Assembly (NCBI RefSeq): GCF_947496075.1
Contig: NZ_CANMBJ010000006.1
Span: forward strand, 62,001 to 126,000
Length of the DNA stretch: 64,000 nt
Reading direction: 5' to 3'
Source of the DNA: an uncultured Tateyamaria sp.
GTDB taxonomy: Bacteria > Pseudomonadota > Alphaproteobacteria > Rhodobacterales > Rhodobacteraceae
Shown here piece after piece: positions 1-8,897 of the stretch. Position numbers and translations under genes: made by a program. The notes under the pieces were generated by a model that worked only from the letters and a program-made list of their open reading frames with translations, did not search any database and had not been told where the DNA came from. Within the stretch, counting starts at the first letter, position 1. Every line of letters begins with the position of its first letter.

Positions 1-2
1 AC

Positions 3-3000
3 CTTCCATTGATTGCCAAAGCCACTGGACCTGCGCAGGTGGTGACCCGACCGGTTGTGGTGCCAACCGGGATGACGCCGAAAGAGGTGCGCGCCGCCTT
101 TGCCATCATGATGACTCGGATGACCGAAAATGCCTGCGTGGATTTGGCAGTGGCTATTTCGGGTCCTTCTCATGCGGCGGGATGGGTGCCAGTGTGGGTG
201 ACGTTGGACGACAGCATTGGCCGGATGACAGACAAGTTGGCCACGGATATCGAAGCGGCAAACGCGCGCGGTCCCTTTGCCGCTGACCTCGTTGCGCGCC
301 TTCCGGGCAGTGACCCGGCCTTGCCCGCATTGGCCCTGTCTGATGATGTTGAGGCCGGACTTGTTGGTCCTGCGGCACTGACACTTGCAACCACGTCTGA
401 AGGGGCCACTCTTCTGGCTGACGGAAATCGAGTTCAGGCCGCTGCAGTTGATCTGTATGCCGCGCGTCTGACCCATTTGTTGGAAAACCTAAGCGGCAGC
501 GACAATGCCCGCACTCTATCGATCCTGCCGCCTGCCGAACGCGAGCTGACGGTTGAGACGTGGAACGCAACGGCCACGGATTTTGACCGTACCCAATGCG
601 TACACCAGATTTTTGAGGCACAAGTTGTCCGTACGCCCACCGCAGAGGCACTCGCTTTTGAGGGCCACAGCCTCATCTATGAGGCGCTCAACACAGCAGC
701 CAACCAGCTGGCGCACAAGCTGATCGCCATGGGCGTCCAGCCCGGAGTGATCGTGGGGTTGCACCTGCCACGATCAGCCGAATTGGTGATCGCGGCCCTC
801 TCGATCATGAAGGCGGGAGGGGCGTATCTGCCCATGGACCCGGCCTTTCCTGCCGATCGCACAGCGCTTTATATCGAAGACAGTCAGGCCGGCGTGGTGA
901 TCACCAATGCCGAATTGGCGGCGGCGCTTCCAGACAGTGCCACTCAAGTCCTCGACATTGCCACGGACGTCGCAGATCAACCCGTAGCGAACCCTTCAAG
1001 CGGTGTCGCAAGTACCGACCTTGCCTACATGATCTACACTTCCGGTTCGACCGGTCGGCCCAAGGGCGTGATGGTCGAACATCGCAACGTGGCCAACTTC
1101 TTTGTTGGTATGGATGACCGGATCGACCACGCCACTGGGGGCGTGTGGCTGGCGGTTACGTCGTTGTCCTTTGACATCTCGGTGCTTGAGCTGTTCTGGA
1201 CGCTTGGGCGCGGTTTCAAACTTGTGCTGTCGGGTGATGAAAGCCGCGCGCTCGTGGCCGGGGACGAAGCTGGCCCAGGTGGCGTGCCCGGCGGTATGGA
1301 ATTCAGTCTGTATTATTGGGGCAACGACGACGGAAAGGGGCGCGACAAGTATCGATCGCTTCTGGAAGGCGCGAAGTTTGCTGATGAAAACGGTTTTGTA
1401 GCGGTCTGGACACCCGAGCGGCATTTCCATGCTTTTGGTGGGCCCTATCCCAACCCGTCGGTGACCGGCGCCGCAGTGGCCGGCATGACGCGCAATATCG
1501 GTGTGCGGGCGGGGTCTTGTGTCGCACCGTTGCATCATACCGCCCGGATTGCCGAGGAATGGGCGGTGATCGACAACCTAACCAACGGGCGTGCCGGACT
1601 GGCCATTGCCAGCGGCTGGCAACCGGATGACTTCGTGCTGCGTCCGGAAAATACGCCCCCTGAAAACAAGCCTGCCATGTTCCGCCAGATCGAGGACTTG
1701 CGCAAACTCTGGGCCGGCACGCCTGTGTCCTTCCCGCGCAAAGACGGCCAGATGCACGAAGTTGTCACCCAACCGCGCCCAATCTCGGATACGCCGGACC
1801 TGTGGGTTACGACTGCTGGCAATCCCGAGACATGGAAAGAAGCCGGGCGCAACGGGTGCCATGTGTTAACCCACCTCTTGGGGCAATCGGTGGACGAGGT
1901 TGGCGACAAGATCAAACTCTACCACGCGGCCTTGCGCGAGGCGGGTTATGATCCCGCGCAGTTCAAGGTGACGCTGATGCTACACAGCTTCCTTGCCGCC
2001 ACCCGGGATCAAGCCCGCGAGATCGCGCGCGAACCGATGAAGGACTACCTGCGTTCGGCTGCAGGGTTGATCAAGCAATATGCCTGGGCCTTTCCAGCGT
2101 TTAAGAAACCCGAAGGGGTCGACAGTGCATTCCAATTGGACCTCGGTTCGCTGACCGACGAAGAGTTGGAAGGTATTCTCGATTTCGCTTTTGAACGGTA
2201 TTTCAACGACAGCGGCCTGTTCGGCACTGTCGAAGATGCGCTTGCCCGGGTTGAACAGGTCAAAGGCATCGGTGTCACCGAAGTTGCTTGTCTTATTGAC
2301 TACGGGATCGAAGTGGACACGCTTCTGGACGGGCTGACGCCGCTGGCGGAGGTGGTGCGCCGGGCAAATGCGGAGACCGCGCCGGCTGCTGACGATTTTT
2401 CGATTGCCGCGCAGATTGCGCGCCACAAGGTTACCCATCTGCAATGCACACCTTCAATGGCGCGCATGCTGGTAATGAACGACGCGGCAAGTGCCGCATT
2501 GCGCCCGGTCAAACACCTCATGCTCGGCGGCGAAGCCTTGCCCGGGGCGTTGGTGCGCGATTTGAATGCGCTGACCGAAGCGCATATTGAAAACATGTAC
2601 GGGCCCACCGAAACCACGATCTGGTCGACCACGGGCCATGCATCCGCGGATGCAGGAGTAGCGGGCATCGGCACACCGATTGCCAACACGCAGGTCTATG
2701 TCCTTGATGACGCGATGGAACCACAGCCCATTGGCGTTGCCGGTGAGCTTTACATTGGTGGCGATGGCGTGACACGCGGCTACTGGCAACGTCCCGAACT
2801 CACGGCGGAACGCTTTGTCTCCGATCCGTTCCAAACCGATCCGGAAGCCCGGCTTTACCGTACCGGTGATCTCGCCCGTTGGCTGCCAGATGGAGAGCTA
2901 GATTTCCTGGGACGGGCCGATTTTCAGGTCAAACTACGCGGATACCGGATTGAGTTGGGCGAAATCGAGTCCGCTATCGACACATTGAATGGCGTGCGTC

Positions 3001-3668
3001 AGTCCGTTGCGCTGGTGCGCGAGGATATCCCTGGTGCGCAGCAGCTGGTGGCGTATCTGTTGGCTGATGGGTCGGTGAGCGAGGCGGGGCTTAAATCGGC
3101 GCTTTCAGACGTGCTGCCTGCCCACATGATCCCAAACCGTTTTGTTGTATTGGATGCTTTCCCACTCACACCCAACAAGAAGGTTGATCGAAAGGCGTTG
3201 CCTGTACCGGGTGCACCAGCGCGCCCCAAACCTGCTTCCGTTCCGCCCACTCAAACCAGCTCGCAAGCTGACGCACCTGCCGCGACCGCTGGATTTGATG
3301 GGGATATCACGATGGCGATCTCTGGAATCTGGAGCGCAATCCTTGGGGTTGGCGACATCACCGCGCGCGACAACTTCTTTGATCTTGGTGGTCACTCGAT
3401 TCTGGCAGTACAGGCGCATCGGGAAATCAAGGCACAACTGGGCGTGGCGAGACTGTCCATAACCGACATCTTCCGTTTCCCGGTTCTCGGAGACCTCGCT
3501 CAAGCGGTCGAAGCCAAGATGAGCGCCACGCCAACTGCCCGGGCTGCGACCGCTGCAGAAGTCAGCGCACCTGCTACGGCCCCTGAAGTGGAAGCTGTGC
3601 CATCTGGGCGCGCAGATGCCATGGCTCAACGTCGGGCCATGCGCGCCCGGCGGCGTCGGGCGAGATGA
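3..3668 (+). CDS. NRPS fragment: (C)-A-[luciferase-like monooxygenase]-A-T, 5' end outside window
   Basis: Nonribosomal peptide synthetase module that activates an amino acid and loads it on its own carrier domain. The frame is open to the window edge, so the N terminus is missing. Counting from the TTG at 9 as residue 1: residues 1-180 look like the C-terminal lobe of a condensation domain plus linker; A-domain motif A3 YTSGSTGRPKG is at 343-353 and A4 SFDISVLELF near 393. A bacterial-luciferase-like monooxygenase starts at MEFSLYYWG (430) and runs to about 785. The A domain resumes near 797 (A5 MYGPTETTIW, then YRTGDLARW, NKKVDRKALP). The T domain has LGGHS with the phosphopantetheine serine at 1130. 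No thioesterase or reductase follows, only a basic tail. By-eye pocket residues read D-I-L-Q-M-G-M-I-W-K, near the glycine code. It overlaps the next gene (ATGA). Domain calls are firm; substrate is inference. Confidence 0.93.
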   Translation, partial: LPLIAKATGPAQVVTRPVVVPTGMTPKEVRAAFAIMMTRMTENACVDLAVAISGPSHAAGWVPVWVTLDDSIGRMTDKLATDIEAANARGPFAADLVARLPGSDPALPALALSDDVEAGLVGPAALTLATTSEGATLLADGNRVQAAAVDLYAARLTHLLENLSGSDNARTLSILPPAERELTVETWNATATDFDRTQCVHQIFEAQVVRTPTAEALAFEGHSLIYEALNTAANQLAHKLIAMGVQPGVIVGLHLPRSAELVIAALSIMKAGGAYLPMDPAFPADRTALYIEDSQAGVVITNAELAAALPDSATQVLDIATDVADQPVANPSSGVASTDLAYMIYTSGSTGRPKGVMVEHRNVANFFVGMDDRIDHATGGVWLAVTSLSFDISVLELFWTLGRGFKLVLSGDESRALVAGDEAGPGGVPGGMEFSLYYWGNDDGKGRDKYRSLLEGAKFADENGFVAVWTPERHFHAFGGPYPNPSVTGAAVAGMTRNIGVRAGSCVAPLHHTARIAEEWAVIDNLTNGRAGLAIASGWQPDDFVLRPENTPPENKPAMFRQIEDLRKLWAGTPVSFPRKDGQMHEVVTQPRPISDTPDLWVTTAGNPETWKEAGRNGCHVLTHLLGQSVDEVGDKIKLYHAALREAGYDPAQFKVTLMLHSFLAATRDQAREIAREPMKDYLRSAAGLIKQYAWAFPAFKKPEGVDSAFQLDLGSLTDEELEGILDFAFERYFNDSGLFGTVEDALARVEQVKGIGVTEVACLIDYGIEVDTLLDGLTPLAEVVRRANAETAPAADDFSIAAQIARHKVTHLQCTPSMARMLVMNDAASAALRPVKHLMLGGEALPGALVRDLNALTEAHIENMYGPTETTIWSTTGHASADAGVAGIGTPIANTQVYVLDDAMEPQPIGVAGELYIGGDGVTRGYWQRPELTAERFVSDPFQTDPEARLYRTGDLARWLPDGELDFLGRADFQVKLRGYRIELGEIESAIDTLNGVRQSVALVREDIPGAQQLVAYLLADGSVSEAGLKSALSDVLPAHMIPNRFVVLDAFPLTPNKKVDRKALPVPGAPARPKPASVPPTQTSSQADAPAATAGFDGDITMAISGIWSAILGVGDITARDNFFDLGGHSILAVQAHREIKAQLGVARLSITDIFRFPVLGDLAQAVEAKMSATPTARAATAAEVSAPATAPEVEAVPSGRADAMAQRRAMRARRRRAR

Positions 3669-4306
3669 GTGCGCTTGATGCACTATGTCAGCAAGTACAG
3701 GGATATGTTGGCCCGAACGTCGGCGTAGGTGTGGCGGATCCCAAGGGGTTGCCAGTTGGTTTTGACCCCGTTGAAGCCGTCGCGACCACACGCATGATCG
3801 ACAAACGCCTGCGCGAGTTTTCAGCCGGGCGCTCAGCCGTGCGGCGCGCAATGCGGGCCATCGACTTGGCGCCCATGCCCGTACCCATGGCGCCGGACAG
3901 GTCACCTTGTTGGCCTGCGGGTGTTATTGGTTCCATCAGTCATTGCAGCAATGCCGCGATGGCCATGGTCGCAAGGAGTGGAAACATACGCGCGCTGGGC
4001 GTGGATATGGAAGAAGCCGAGCCGCTCGATACAGACCTGTGGGATACGGTCCTGACCCCGGCCGAACGGGACCGGACCGACAACGGGCTCACTGCCAAGC
4101 GCATCTTTTGCGCCAAGGAAGCTGTCTATAAGGCACAGTTTCCGATAACCAGGCAACTACTGGGCTTTGAGGACGTTGTTGTTACCCTGAAAGGCACTCA
4201 ATTCACCGCTCGCATCAAGAGTGGAGGCGACGACTGGTCCGGGATCATCGTTGGTTCCAAGCTCCTGCCCAAAGAGTTGATCATTGGCATTGTGACTTTG
4301 CACTAA
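3665..4306 (+). CDS. 4'-phosphopantetheinyl transferase, EntD/Sfp type
   Basis: Transfers the phosphopantetheine arm from CoA to carrier-protein serines, which would convert the T domain of the upstream NRPS to its holo form. The 213-residue length fits the EntD group. Visible motifs are WPAGVIGSISHC (central), LGVDMEE with the metal-binding D and E, and FCAKEAVYKAQFP with the catalytic E and K region. The ATG overlaps the NRPS stop as ATGA, so the two are translationally coupled. That close coupling argues for a dedicated partner rather than a general enzyme, although it may also serve other synthases. Confidence 0.93.
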   Translation: MSALDALCQQVQGYVGPNVGVGVADPKGLPVGFDPVEAVATTRMIDKRLREFSAGRSAVRRAMRAIDLAPMPVPMAPDRSPCWPAGVIGSISHCSNAAMAMVARSGNIRALGVDMEEAEPLDTDLWDTVLTPAERDRTDNGLTAKRIFCAKEAVYKAQFPITRQLLGFEDVVVTLKGTQFTARIKSGGDDWSGIIVGSKLLPKELIIGIVTLH

Positions 4307-4317
4307 GGATTTTTCTT

Positions 4318-5259
4318 ATGCTCAGAAGGATATTGCGCAAATCGACGGCCTCCTTGTTCCTGTTGCTGTCCGCCTGCGGGCTGGCTAGTCGCTGTGGCGC
4401 CCCCGATCCAGTGGATGAGGCGACGTTCAACGCGCTTTATGCCAGTCCGAACGATGTGCCCGATGCGCCGCTCAAGGTCTATCATCTGGGCCACAGTCTG
4501 GTTGGCCCTTACATGCCAGTTATGCTGCAGCAACTGGTAGGCACGGGCCATGACTATAACAGTCAATTGGGATGGGGATCTCCGCTGCAGCAGCACTGGG
4601 AGCCAGACGTTCCGATCAATGGCTTTGAAGAATCCAATGGCCCACCCGCCTATCGCGACGCGAAAGAGGCGATGGCATCAGGGGAGTATGACGCAGTTGT
4701 TCTGACGGAGGCGGTCGAAATTCGCGATACCATCAAGTACCATGACCCGCATGACTACCTGCGTAAGTGGGCGGTTGCGGCCTGGGACGGTAACCCTGAT
4801 ACCCGCGTGTATCTCTATGAAACCTGGCACACCCTTGATGACGCCGAAGGCTGGCTGGAGCGGCTTGACCTCGATCTTGAGCGCTATTGGGTAGGCAAAA
4901 TCCTACGACCTGCCTTGGCCTACGAGGAGGTTAATAACCCCATTTACATCATCCCAGCGGGGCAAGTGATGGCGTCCTTTGTACGCAAGGTCGAAGCCGC
5001 GGGTGGTATCGGGGCCATCCGGGACCGCACTGATCTCTTTGATGACGACATTCACTTCAGTCACTTCGGTGGGTATCTGGTGGCGCTGACCCACTATGCG
5101 GTGCTTTACGGGCGGTCGCCTGTGGGTTTGCCACACAAGATGCGATTGCCCGACGGCAGCACTGCGGATGACCCGGGGCCAGAGGCTGCGAGGGTCATGC
5201 AGGAAACGGTTTGGGAGGTTGTGACGTCCTACCCGCCCAGTGGTGTAAGGCAGAACTAA
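4318..5259 (+). CDS. SGNH-hydrolase-like secreted lipoprotein
   Basis: The ATG lies 11 bases after the transferase stop, so it belongs to the same operon. The N terminus has a basic stretch, a hydrophobic run and LLLSACG, a lipobox-like site, so a lipid-anchored periplasmic or surface protein is expected. HLGHSLVG resembles block I of SGNH/GDSL hydrolases, with the serine as nucleophile candidate. DDIHFSHFGGYLVA near the C terminus resembles the D-x-x-H block. The middle carries VVLTEAVE. Such proteins hydrolyse or transfer acyl or acetyl groups on glycans. It could release or modify the NRPS product or decorate the polysaccharide made downstream; neither is shown. Substrate unknown. Confidence 0.7.
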   Translation: MLRRILRKSTASLFLLLSACGLASRCGAPDPVDEATFNALYASPNDVPDAPLKVYHLGHSLVGPYMPVMLQQLVGTGHDYNSQLGWGSPLQQHWEPDVPINGFEESNGPPAYRDAKEAMASGEYDAVVLTEAVEIRDTIKYHDPHDYLRKWAVAAWDGNPDTRVYLYETWHTLDDAEGWLERLDLDLERYWVGKILRPALAYEEVNNPIYIIPAGQVMASFVRKVEAAGGIGAIRDRTDLFDDDIHFSHFGGYLVALTHYAVLYGRSPVGLPHKMRLPDGSTADDPGPEAARVMQETVWEVVTSYPPSGVRQN

Positions 5260-5260
5260 G

Positions 5261-7705
5261 TTAGTCGCTCAGCGCTGGCAGTTGTTCAAGGCGCGCTGCT
5301 TCGTCCCTGGCTATTTTGAACTGCGGGCGTGGATCATTGTCATCGGCAAGCTCAAGCATTTGTTGATATTGCGCGATGGCGTCGGCCCGTCGATCCAACG
5401 CGCCGTAGACTTGCCCCAAGTGAAACTGCACGATTGGGTCTGATGGCAGAGCGGACGCCGCCAACTCCAAATAGGGTAGGGATTCTTCGAAGTTTCCTCG
5501 TCTGAAGGCAACCCAACCGTAGGTGTCTTGCATTGCTGGCACGTTCGTGTCGCGGAAACGCCGCGCCACGATCCACGCACGTTCAAAGCTGTCTTCATCG
5601 GTCTTGTGGGTTGCCAGGAGGCTTGCCAGATTGTTGGCCGCGATCAGATCGCCAGAGTTCCGCTCATAGATCCGTTCGTAATTTGTAATAGCACGGTCAA
5701 TATCACCGGAAGCCTCAAACTCTGCCGCTTGAAACCAGAGAAGATCCCGATTGTCCGGATCAATCGCGAGCCCTTCCCGCAAGGTTTGGCTGGCTTCCGC
5801 ATCTTTTTGTTGAAGGCGCTGGAAACGGTAAAGCTGGCTCCAGACCCGCATGCGGTTGGGATCTTCTTGTACGAGCGTGTTAAGCAGTGTTTCGGCAACA
5901 TCCAGATTTCCGTTGGCTGCATGGGACGTTGCCAAGATGAACTGGAGTGACGGATTCTCGGGGTGTTTGGCGACCAGCTCCTTGGCTTGTTCCAACGCCT
6001 TTTCTGTCTGGTCCGAACTAAGCCGTGCTCGCAACAGAGTCATTTGAGTATTGAGAGCTGAATCCTCCCGGGTTGCCAACTCCTCCAAAAATCCAAGTGC
6101 TTGTTCCAGTCCTTCTCGGCTGCCCAAAAGCCGCGCCTGAAGCGCGTTGGCAACAACCAAAGTGCGTTCAGTTCCAATGCTGCGCAGTCGTTTGATCACT
6201 TGATCTGCGCGAGAGTAATCCTCGGACGCCAAATAGACTTCGCCCAAGAGGACCAGAAGATCTGCATTTGACCGATCGCGACGAAGAGCGGCGATCAACA
6301 CTTCTTCCGCGGCCAGATAGCGCTCATCTGCGGCAAGCACGCGCGCATAGCGCAAAGTTGGCGCCGGGGCATTTTTGGAGGCATCCACCGCCAGAGCCAG
6401 AAAATCCCATGACAAATCACGATTACCTGCGCGGGCATAGGCCTCCGACATCAAGGTAAGTGCGGCCACGTCGTTCGGAGCTTTGTCCAGGGCCAGACGA
6501 AGGTCGGCGATCGCGGCATCGGTTGCATCGTTACCGATCAGCCAGGTTGCGCGCATCTTGAGCCCTTCAACATGGCGGCTATCGGATTCCAACACTTCAT
6601 CGACCAAGCGTTTCGCATCCACCACATTACCCGTTTGGATCATCATTTGCGCTAGGGTGATCTTGATGTCGTTCGGTTGCGCGGATGGCGTGGCCTGATC
6701 AAGTAGAGCTTGCAGGTCGGCGATTGCCTTATCGTGCGCGCCCGCTTCAAAATCGAGCATTGCCAGTAGCATCTTTAATTTGCCGGGCTGGGGCGAAACT
6801 TCCAGCGCCGCGATCAGTTCCGCGTGGGCCGTTTCGGGGTCGCGCATGTCGCGCAAGAACCGCACAAGGCCAATAAACAGCGCTGGATCCTCTGCAGCAG
6901 GATCCGCAATTTCGCGAAAGAATGCCTCCGCCTTGTTGACCTGATTGCGCCTCACGTAGAAGCGGATCAGGTCTTTCTTGGGTCCATCATCATCGGCAAA
7001 GAGGGCTACCATGTTCCGCAGCTGGTCTTCTACCGCCGCATAGTCCTGTAGTTCGTTCAGCAGTCCAAGGCGTTGGGTGTAAAGTGTCCGGTTGTCCGGC
7101 TTACTCGCGATCATGCGATCCAACTGACCCAAGGCCCGATCCAGCTTCCTGTCGCGCATGTAGGCGTCAAAAAGGACCTGCTGTAGCACGTCGCTGTCAG
7201 GATTGTCTGCGGCAAGGCGTTCTGCTTTGTCTCGCAATGCATCCCGGGCCGGCCCATCGCGTGCCTGTAACGCCTCTTGGTAACTTAGGGCGAGGTCAAT
7301 GATCTGGCTACGTGGAGCATCGGGGGCAAGGGCCACTGCTTGTGCAGCATGGCGCACGAATTCTTGCCAGTTGCGCGCCTCAAAAGCGATTTCGGCCAGA
7401 ATGGTTCGCCCCTCGACATGGTCGGGCACCTGTTCGACCAGTCGCAGATAGTGGCCATAAGCAGCGCTCTTGTCGTTTTTGTCGAGCATGAGCTGCGCCA
7501 TGGTTTCGCGCGCTTCAACATGGTTGGCCATCAGTTCGAACACGTTGCGCAGTTCTATAGCGGCCCGATCCAAGTCGCCTTGGTCGATCAATTCAAGCGC
7601 AGAGGCCAGATACTTTTCTGCGCGCTCCTCAGCAGTGTCGCAGGCCGCGAGAGACAGACACAGGCTTATGGCCAGAACAAAGTTGCGCGCGAGCAGAGGC
7701 CACAT
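5261..7705 (-). CDS. TPR-repeat lipoprotein of exosortase/polysaccharide loci (PrsT-like)
   Basis: An 814-residue protein built almost entirely of tetratricopeptide repeats after a lipoprotein signal (hydrophobic stretch, then LSLAACD lipobox). Proteins of this build, PEP-CTERM-system TPR lipoproteins, accompany exosortase-linked polysaccharide genes and probably act as periplasmic scaffolds. I chose the ATG at 7705 (MWPLLARN) because a GGGA ribosome site lies 8-10 bases before it; a TTG six codons upstream is the alternative. It converges on the lipoprotein gene ending at 5259, with one base between the stops. A terminator of the upstream sugar transferase lies just before it, so it probably has its own promoter. 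The role is inferred from family and context. Confidence 0.75.
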   Translation of the reverse strand: MWPLLARNFVLAISLCLSLAACDTAEERAEKYLASALELIDQGDLDRAAIELRNVFELMANHVEARETMAQLMLDKNDKSAAYGHYLRLVEQVPDHVEGRTILAEIAFEARNWQEFVRHAAQAVALAPDAPRSQIIDLALSYQEALQARDGPARDALRDKAERLAADNPDSDVLQQVLFDAYMRDRKLDRALGQLDRMIASKPDNRTLYTQRLGLLNELQDYAAVEDQLRNMVALFADDDGPKKDLIRFYVRRNQVNKAEAFFREIADPAAEDPALFIGLVRFLRDMRDPETAHAELIAALEVSPQPGKLKMLLAMLDFEAGAHDKAIADLQALLDQATPSAQPNDIKITLAQMMIQTGNVVDAKRLVDEVLESDSRHVEGLKMRATWLIGNDATDAAIADLRLALDKAPNDVAALTLMSEAYARAGNRDLSWDFLALAVDASKNAPAPTLRYARVLAADERYLAAEEVLIAALRRDRSNADLLVLLGEVYLASEDYSRADQVIKRLRSIGTERTLVVANALQARLLGSREGLEQALGFLEELATREDSALNTQMTLLRARLSSDQTEKALEQAKELVAKHPENPSLQFILATSHAANGNLDVAETLLNTLVQEDPNRMRVWSQLYRFQRLQQKDAEASQTLREGLAIDPDNRDLLWFQAAEFEASGDIDRAITNYERIYERNSGDLIAANNLASLLATHKTDEDSFERAWIVARRFRDTNVPAMQDTYGWVAFRRGNFEESLPYLELAASALPSDPIVQFHLGQVYGALDRRADAIAQYQQMLELADDNDPRPQFKIARDEAARLEQLPALSD

Positions 7706-7725
7706 GGTGAAATCCCGAAACAACA

Positions 7726-7753
7726 GAAAAAAACTGGCCCGTCAGGCGGGCCA
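7726..7753 (-). terminator. Rho-independent terminator after the sugar transferase gene
   Basis: Perfect 7-bp stem TGGCCCG (7735-7741) and CGGGCCA (7747-7753) with a 5-base loop. On the minus strand it is followed by a run of seven or eight T. It lies downstream of the minus-strand sugar transferase stop at 7846 and just before the TPR gene start. Confidence 0.75.
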
Positions 7754-7786
7754 TACTTGAACCAAGTATCGTTCTAATCGTTCGAT

Positions 7787-7815
7787 CTGCCGTAGGCAAT
7801 TCACACCTACGGCAG
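7787..7815. repeat. Perfect 10-bp inverted repeat
   Basis: CTGCCGTAGG at 7787-7796 pairs exactly with CCTACGGCAG at 7806-7815 across a 9-base spacer. It lies between the sugar transferase stop and the T-tract terminator. There is no T run next to it. It may be an extra 3' stabilising hairpin of the sugar transferase mRNA or a binding site; function unknown. Confidence 0.6.
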
Positions 7816-7845
7816 CACTTCGACGCAAATCATAGTCTGATCAGA

Positions 7846-8526
7846 TCAATGGCCTGTTGCTTTGAGCACTACCGACACTGTCTTGGCCAGAACGTTCATA
7901 TCGGTGCCGAATGACACTGCTCGTGCATACTTGTCATCGTACAGGGCACGGTCTGCAAAGTCACAGTCGTTGCGATCCGAAATCTGCCAGAAACCAGTAA
8001 TGCCAGGCCGTAGCCAGTAGTAGGCAACACCAGGATACTGTGCCTTTTGGCATACCATCATTGGGCGGGGTCCAATGAGCGACATTGACCCGACGAAAAC
8101 GTTCAATAGCTGCGGCAGCTCATCAAGAGATGTCTTGCGCAGGATGCGCCCCACCTTGGTAATCCGGGGGTCTTCCTTCAGCTTTTGCGTGCTTTCCCAT
8201 TCTGCGCGAGCATCAGGGTTGGCAGCAAGATAGCTTTCCAGGCGTGCATCGGCGTCGATGGTCATGGTGCGGATCTTCCAGATGCGAAAGGTACGCCCAT
8301 TCCGCCCAATACGCAGCTGTGAATAGAATGGTTTGCCACCGTCCATAGCCACCAAAGCAGCCATAACCAAAATGATTGGGACAACGATAGGAGCTGTAAG
8401 GACAACAAGGAAAAGGTCCAGGGAGCGCTTCGCATAGGAGTGGTAGAAACCACCGAGGCGAGACTTGTAGCGCCCCCTGAAGAAAACAGAGATTTCGTTC
8501 TGAAAATCGTGTGATTGAATGGTCAT
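7846..8526 (-). CDS. Undecaprenyl-phosphate sugar phosphotransferase (initiating polyprenyl glycosyl-1-P transferase)
   Basis: Starts polysaccharide repeat-unit synthesis by placing a sugar-1-phosphate on undecaprenyl phosphate at the inner membrane. The 226-residue size fits the short ExoY/WcaJ catalytic-domain type. Seen: KRSLDLFLVVLTAPIV followed by a hydrophobic helix, FRIWKIRTM, LRKTSLDELPQLLNVFVGSM, SLIGPRPM and PGITGFWQ, all family hallmarks. I place the start at the ATG at 8526, with GGAAGG about 10 bases upstream. The open frame continues to 8631, but that extension has no ribosome site. It is a single transcription unit with its own terminator and an upstream CtrA-like site at 8640-8655. 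Confidence 0.92.
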   Translation of the reverse strand: MTIQSHDFQNEISVFFRGRYKSRLGGFYHSYAKRSLDLFLVVLTAPIVVPIILVMAALVAMDGGKPFYSQLRIGRNGRTFRIWKIRTMTIDADARLESYLAANPDARAEWESTQKLKEDPRITKVGRILRKTSLDELPQLLNVFVGSMSLIGPRPMMVCQKAQYPGVAYYWLRPGITGFWQISDRNDCDFADRALYDDKYARAVSFGTDMNVLAKTVSVVLKATGH

Positions 8527-8897
8527 AAACAAGAGCCTTCCGGCTTGGTTAAAAACAGTCAGCCCAGTAAAAAAAGTCAGGCCTTTTTGAAAATTCGATG
8601 TTGTTTGTGACGGGAGCAGATGTGCCGACACGTAATGTGTTTACCATTTGTTAACCTGCCGCCAAAGTGAAATTAGCGTGAATCCGCCCAATAACGTGGT
8701 AAACGCTGAAAAGGTTTGTTGCTCGATCAGAAACCCTCAACTGATGATAGAATGGCTTCATCTTTTCCGGGTGAATTTCATAAAAATTTCAGAAATTTCC
8801 AATGTGGCAAGAGAATCAGTAGCGAATCAGTCCGCAAAGCGACACAGGAAAATCCTATGTAAGCAGCCGTACCGAAGCGTGTCTGAGATGTTCGGAT
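8527..8897. other. Divergent intergenic region between sugar transferase and glycosyltransferase genes
   Basis: About 370 AT-richer bases with no credible gene. It must hold the promoters of the minus-strand sugar transferase and possibly of the plus-strand glycosyltransferase pair. The only motif I can name is the CtrA-like site at 8640-8655. Confidence 0.5.
8640..8655 (+). promoter_or_regulatory. CtrA-like site (TTTA-N7-TTAAC)
   Basis: TTTACCATTTGTTAAC matches the alphaproteobacterial CtrA consensus TTAA-N7-TTAAC at 8 of 9 fixed bases. It lies about 115 bases upstream of the sugar transferase start. A by-eye match only; such motifs also occur by chance. Confidence 0.35.
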
